Source: Synechococcales cyanobacterium C42_A2020_086 (GTDB taxonomy: Bacteria; Cyanobacteriota; Cyanobacteriia; Elainellales; Elainellaceae). Taken from it: a stretch of DNA of 64,000 nt. The stretch is taken from contig JACYLU010000021.1 in assembly GCA_015272325.1 (NCBI GenBank), forward strand, positions 62,001-126,000, in the 5' to 3' direction. Shown piece after piece: positions 61,687 to 64,000 of the stretch. The notes below the pieces were generated by a model. The model was not told the DNA's origin, made no database searches, and saw nothing but the letters and a program-made list of their open reading frames with translations. Each line of letters starts with the position of its first letter. Within the stretch, counting starts at the first letter, position 1. The translations under genes were made by a program, and so were the position numbers.

Positions 61687-64000
61687 TCAGGAAGATGGAG
61701 GATCGATCAGAGGAGTGGTGAGGTCCAAAATGGCGTCCCAGCGGAACTGAGACACGAGTTCTGCTAAGGCGTCGGCAGTCGCGGCAGCAGAGTCGGGCAA
61801 CTGCTGCAGGAGTTCAGCCATTTGCTGTTCGTCGGTACAGAGGGCAACCTGATGCAGCTGCTGTAGCCAGGGTCGGGGCAGCGTTGCCAACCTCTCTGCG
61901 GTCAACTCATAGGATGGCGACGGCTCAGGCTGCGTAGATTCGTCATAGAGATAGCGGACACCGAGATGCTGTGCCATCTTCTCGAAAATATCTTTTTCTT
62001 GGTATGGTTTGCGTACTAAATCATCACAACCCGCAGCCAGAATCTTGCCCTGCTGTTCCTCAAAAGCGCTAGCTGTTAAGGCAATAATTTTGGTAATCGG
62101 CATCTCTGATTTTGATACGCACCAATCACGACTTTGGTTTTTTGAAGATTCAGAACTATCTGGCTCTTGTGTTCTTGTTCTGTGGCTGCGCTCCAATTCG
62201 CGAATCCGTTGGGTAGCTAGATAACCATTCATCACGGGCATTCGCATATCCATCCAAATCAAGTGAGGATGCCAGGTTTGCCATTGGGTAATGGCTTCTT
62301 CTCCATTGGTAGCCGTTTGGGTGATGAAGCCAACGGTACTGAGCAAGCGCACCATTAGCAACCGATTTTCTGGGCGGTCGTCTACTACCAGAACACGATA
62401 GATGGGCTGCCCGGGTGCCAGATGCAGCACGCGCCGATGCACGGCAGGCAGCGCCAACTGGGGAGGTGCCAACTCTATCGGAATGGTAAAGCGAAAGATC
62501 GATCCCTGCCCTAGGCGACTTGTGACTTTTAGGTCTCCGCCCATCAGACGCACAAACTGATGGCTAATCGCCAACCCCAGCCCGGTTCCCTCACCGGATT
62601 GCAACCCCGACATCGTCTGGATAAACGGCTGAAACAGCTGATCCAGGTCTTCGGGTGCAATACCGCAGCCCGTGTCTTCCACTTGGCAGATTAGCTTTAG
62701 TGCAGCAAAGGGTTCCACGCTCACTCGCAGCGTCACTCCGCCGGTTTGGGTAAACTTGACGGCATTGCCCAGCAGGTTGATCAAGACCTGCCGCAGTTTA
62801 CCTTCGTCGGTCAATACATAGCGGGGTAAATCGGGGGCGAGATCGAACGTAATCGAAAGCTGCTTGGCGCGGGTACGCATTTGAAACATCTCATAGAGTG
62901 TTTGCAGCAGTCGGTGTAAATCGAAGGGGTCCCGATTCAGCACAATCCGGCCCGCTTCGATTTTGGACATTTCCAGCACGTCATTGATTAAGTTGAGCAG
63001 ATGCTCCCCGCTGTGGTTGATGGTGGAGAGCGCTTCGCGCTGGCTAGCACTGAGCGTCGTGTCGCGTTCCATGAGCTGGGCAAAGCCAAGGATAGCGTTG
63101 AGGGGTGTCCGCAGTTCGTGGCTCATGTTGGCTAGGAAAATGCTCTTGGCGCGGTTGGCGGCTTCGGCGGCATCTTTGGCAACCAGCAGCGAGGTTTCGG
63201 CATGTTTACGCTCTAGCTCGGCTCCCGCTCGCGCTGCAAAGATTTTGAGAATCAGCTCTCGTCCTGGATCCGGTGGCATCGGCTTCACATCCATGACGGC
63301 CAGGTGCCCTAGGATATTGCCCGAGGAACCCAGTAAAGGGGCCCCCAGATAGCTTTCTGCCTGGATCGCCAGCAGTTCTTTGGCGTCGGGAAACAGCGTG
63401 GGTAATTGGGCAGGTAGGTAATACACTGCTCCGGCGAGAACGGCAGCGCAGGGTGCGGTTTGCACATTGCATTCAAAATTATCGCCGGCTCGATCGCCCT
63501 GCCAAAAGGCCAGCGTGCGGATCCGGGTTTTCGCCTCGTTGATCACGGTAGCCACCACGGCATAGCGAACCTGCAACACTTCCGCCAAGTAGCGAACGCA
63601 GGAGGAGAAGAACTCATCGCCGGTTGTGGCGGCCGTGCCTTCCACAATCAGCCGCAGGGCTTGCTCACGATGCTGGCGTTCGGTAATGTCTTCGGAGACA
63701 GCCAGAATATGGGTAGCTTGACCTTCAGCATCGTAGAGGGGCAGTTTCCAGCCGCGCACCAAAATTCGCTCCGGACCTTCGCCAATCCAGTGATCTGGAA
63801 ACTCAAGCAGGGCTCCGTGCTGCAGAGCGGCTTGATCTTCCTGCCGGTGGTAGTCAGCCTGCTCAGGCGGGATCAGCTCGTAGTCGTTGCGCCCTAGAGC
63901 CTGCTCTCGAGAAACGCCTAGCACCCGTTCCGAGCTTTGGTTAATCAAGACGTAGCGGAAGTCATTTTGGACATCTTTAGCAAACAGTGCCAAAGGAATG
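61687..64000 (-). CDS. Hybrid sensor histidine kinase (5' end outside window)
   Basis: About 770 residues are visible; the frame stays open to the right edge, so the N-terminus is missing. Order of parts: a PAS domain with PAC (ending LAVSEDITERQHREQALRLI), a GAF domain (about 105-255), HisKA box IFLANMSHELRTPLNAILGF, HATPase with EDTGCGIAPE and GEGTGLGLAISHQFVRLMG, and a receiver (VLVVDDRPEN, phospho-Asp in LIWMDMRMPVMNGYLATQRI). The C-terminal 100 residues are helical and could be an Hpt-like or regulatory tail, but no clear Hpt His motif is seen. The partner is probably the response regulator 5 nt downstream. Confidence 0.94.
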   Translation of the reverse strand, partial: IPLALFAKDVQNDFRYVLINQSSERVLGVSREQALGRNDYELIPPEQADYHRQEDQAALQHGALLEFPDHWIGEGPERILVRGWKLPLYDAEGQATHILAVSEDITERQHREQALRLIVEGTAATTGDEFFSSCVRYLAEVLQVRYAVVATVINEAKTRIRTLAFWQGDRAGDNFECNVQTAPCAAVLAGAVYYLPAQLPTLFPDAKELLAIQAESYLGAPLLGSSGNILGHLAVMDVKPMPPDPGRELILKIFAARAGAELERKHAETSLLVAKDAAEAANRAKSIFLANMSHELRTPLNAILGFAQLMERDTTLSASQREALSTINHSGEHLLNLINDVLEMSKIEAGRIVLNRDPFDLHRLLQTLYEMFQMRTRAKQLSITFDLAPDLPRYVLTDEGKLRQVLINLLGNAVKFTQTGGVTLRVSVEPFAALKLICQVEDTGCGIAPEDLDQLFQPFIQTMSGLQSGEGTGLGLAISHQFVRLMGGDLKVTSRLGQGSIFRFTIPIELAPPQLALPAVHRRVLHLAPGQPIYRVLVVDDRPENRLLMVRLLSTVGFITQTATNGEEAITQWQTWHPHLIWMDMRMPVMNGYLATQRIRELERSHRTRTQEPDSSESSKNQSRDWCVSKSEMPITKIIALTASAFEEQQGKILAAGCDDLVRKPYQEKDIFEKMAQHLGVRYLYDESTQPEPSPSYELTAERLATLPRPWLQQLHQVALCTDEQQMAELLQQLPDSAAATADALAELVSQFRWDAILDLTTPLIDPPSS

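Overview
The window looks like chromosomal DNA of a cyanobacterium, probably filamentous and Leptolyngbya-like, although no rRNA gene is present to prove it. The signs are several GCGATCGC (HIP1) octamers, six Uma2-family genes, an MtrA-like/DUF4346 protein, RTX calcium-binding proteins, a YbaY-domain exported protein and many multidomain histidine kinases. GC content is moderate, with AT-rich intergenic stretches. I see no rRNA, tRNA, CRISPR array, transposase or integrase.

Layout. 1-6.8 kb: a truncated Lys/Ala/Glu-repeat exported protein, an EcsC-family protein, two RTX proteins with matching upstream blocks and good intrinsic terminators, and a DUF3455 exported protein. 7-9.9 kb: a NarL-type two-component pair and an AraC regulator. 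10-15.1 kb: a Uma2 gene broken by one amber codon, then a leftward cluster of an MFS transporter, a tiny signal-peptide ORF, an aldo/keto reductase and two exported SnoaL/NTF2-like proteins. 15.5-18.6 kb: a transglutaminase-like protein, an unknown membrane protein and MgtE.

19.5-33.6 kb is the most unusual region: an apparent defence island. A DrmD-like SNF2 helicase with a C-terminal DUF3883 nuclease-like domain, a DUF1156 adenine methylase and a DUF499 ATPase with a Swt1/HEPN-like N-terminus match the helicase-methylase-ATPase (HMA) type of candidate antiviral system. Between them lie a GxxExxY protein, two antitoxin-like small proteins, an HsdR_N-like nuclease-fold protein and three Uma2 genes. 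Almost every gene junction carries a palindromic element built from two 26-nt arms, and four stretches of the same repeat sit in frame inside the helicase and methylase. A 733-bp repeat-Uma2-repeat block is present twice almost identically. A deletion scar preserves only the last 17 codons of a second nuclease copy. The methylase has a one-base frameshift, so the system may be inactive or phase-variable, unless this is a sequencing error.

33.7-64 kb is mostly core and ordinary accessory genes: an HdeD-like protein, a YbaY-domain protein, an ABM-domain membrane protein, an isochorismatase-family hydrolase, small exported proteins, DUF4126, a PAS-GAF histidine kinase, lepA, the MtrA-like/DUF4346 protein, the pstSCAB phosphate transporter with a Pho-box-like site and a lipoprotein metallophosphoesterase next door, asnS, a Dam-type methylase, an AraC/azoreductase pair, two GNAT acetyltransferases, another Uma2, and a response regulator/hybrid kinase operon leaving the right edge.
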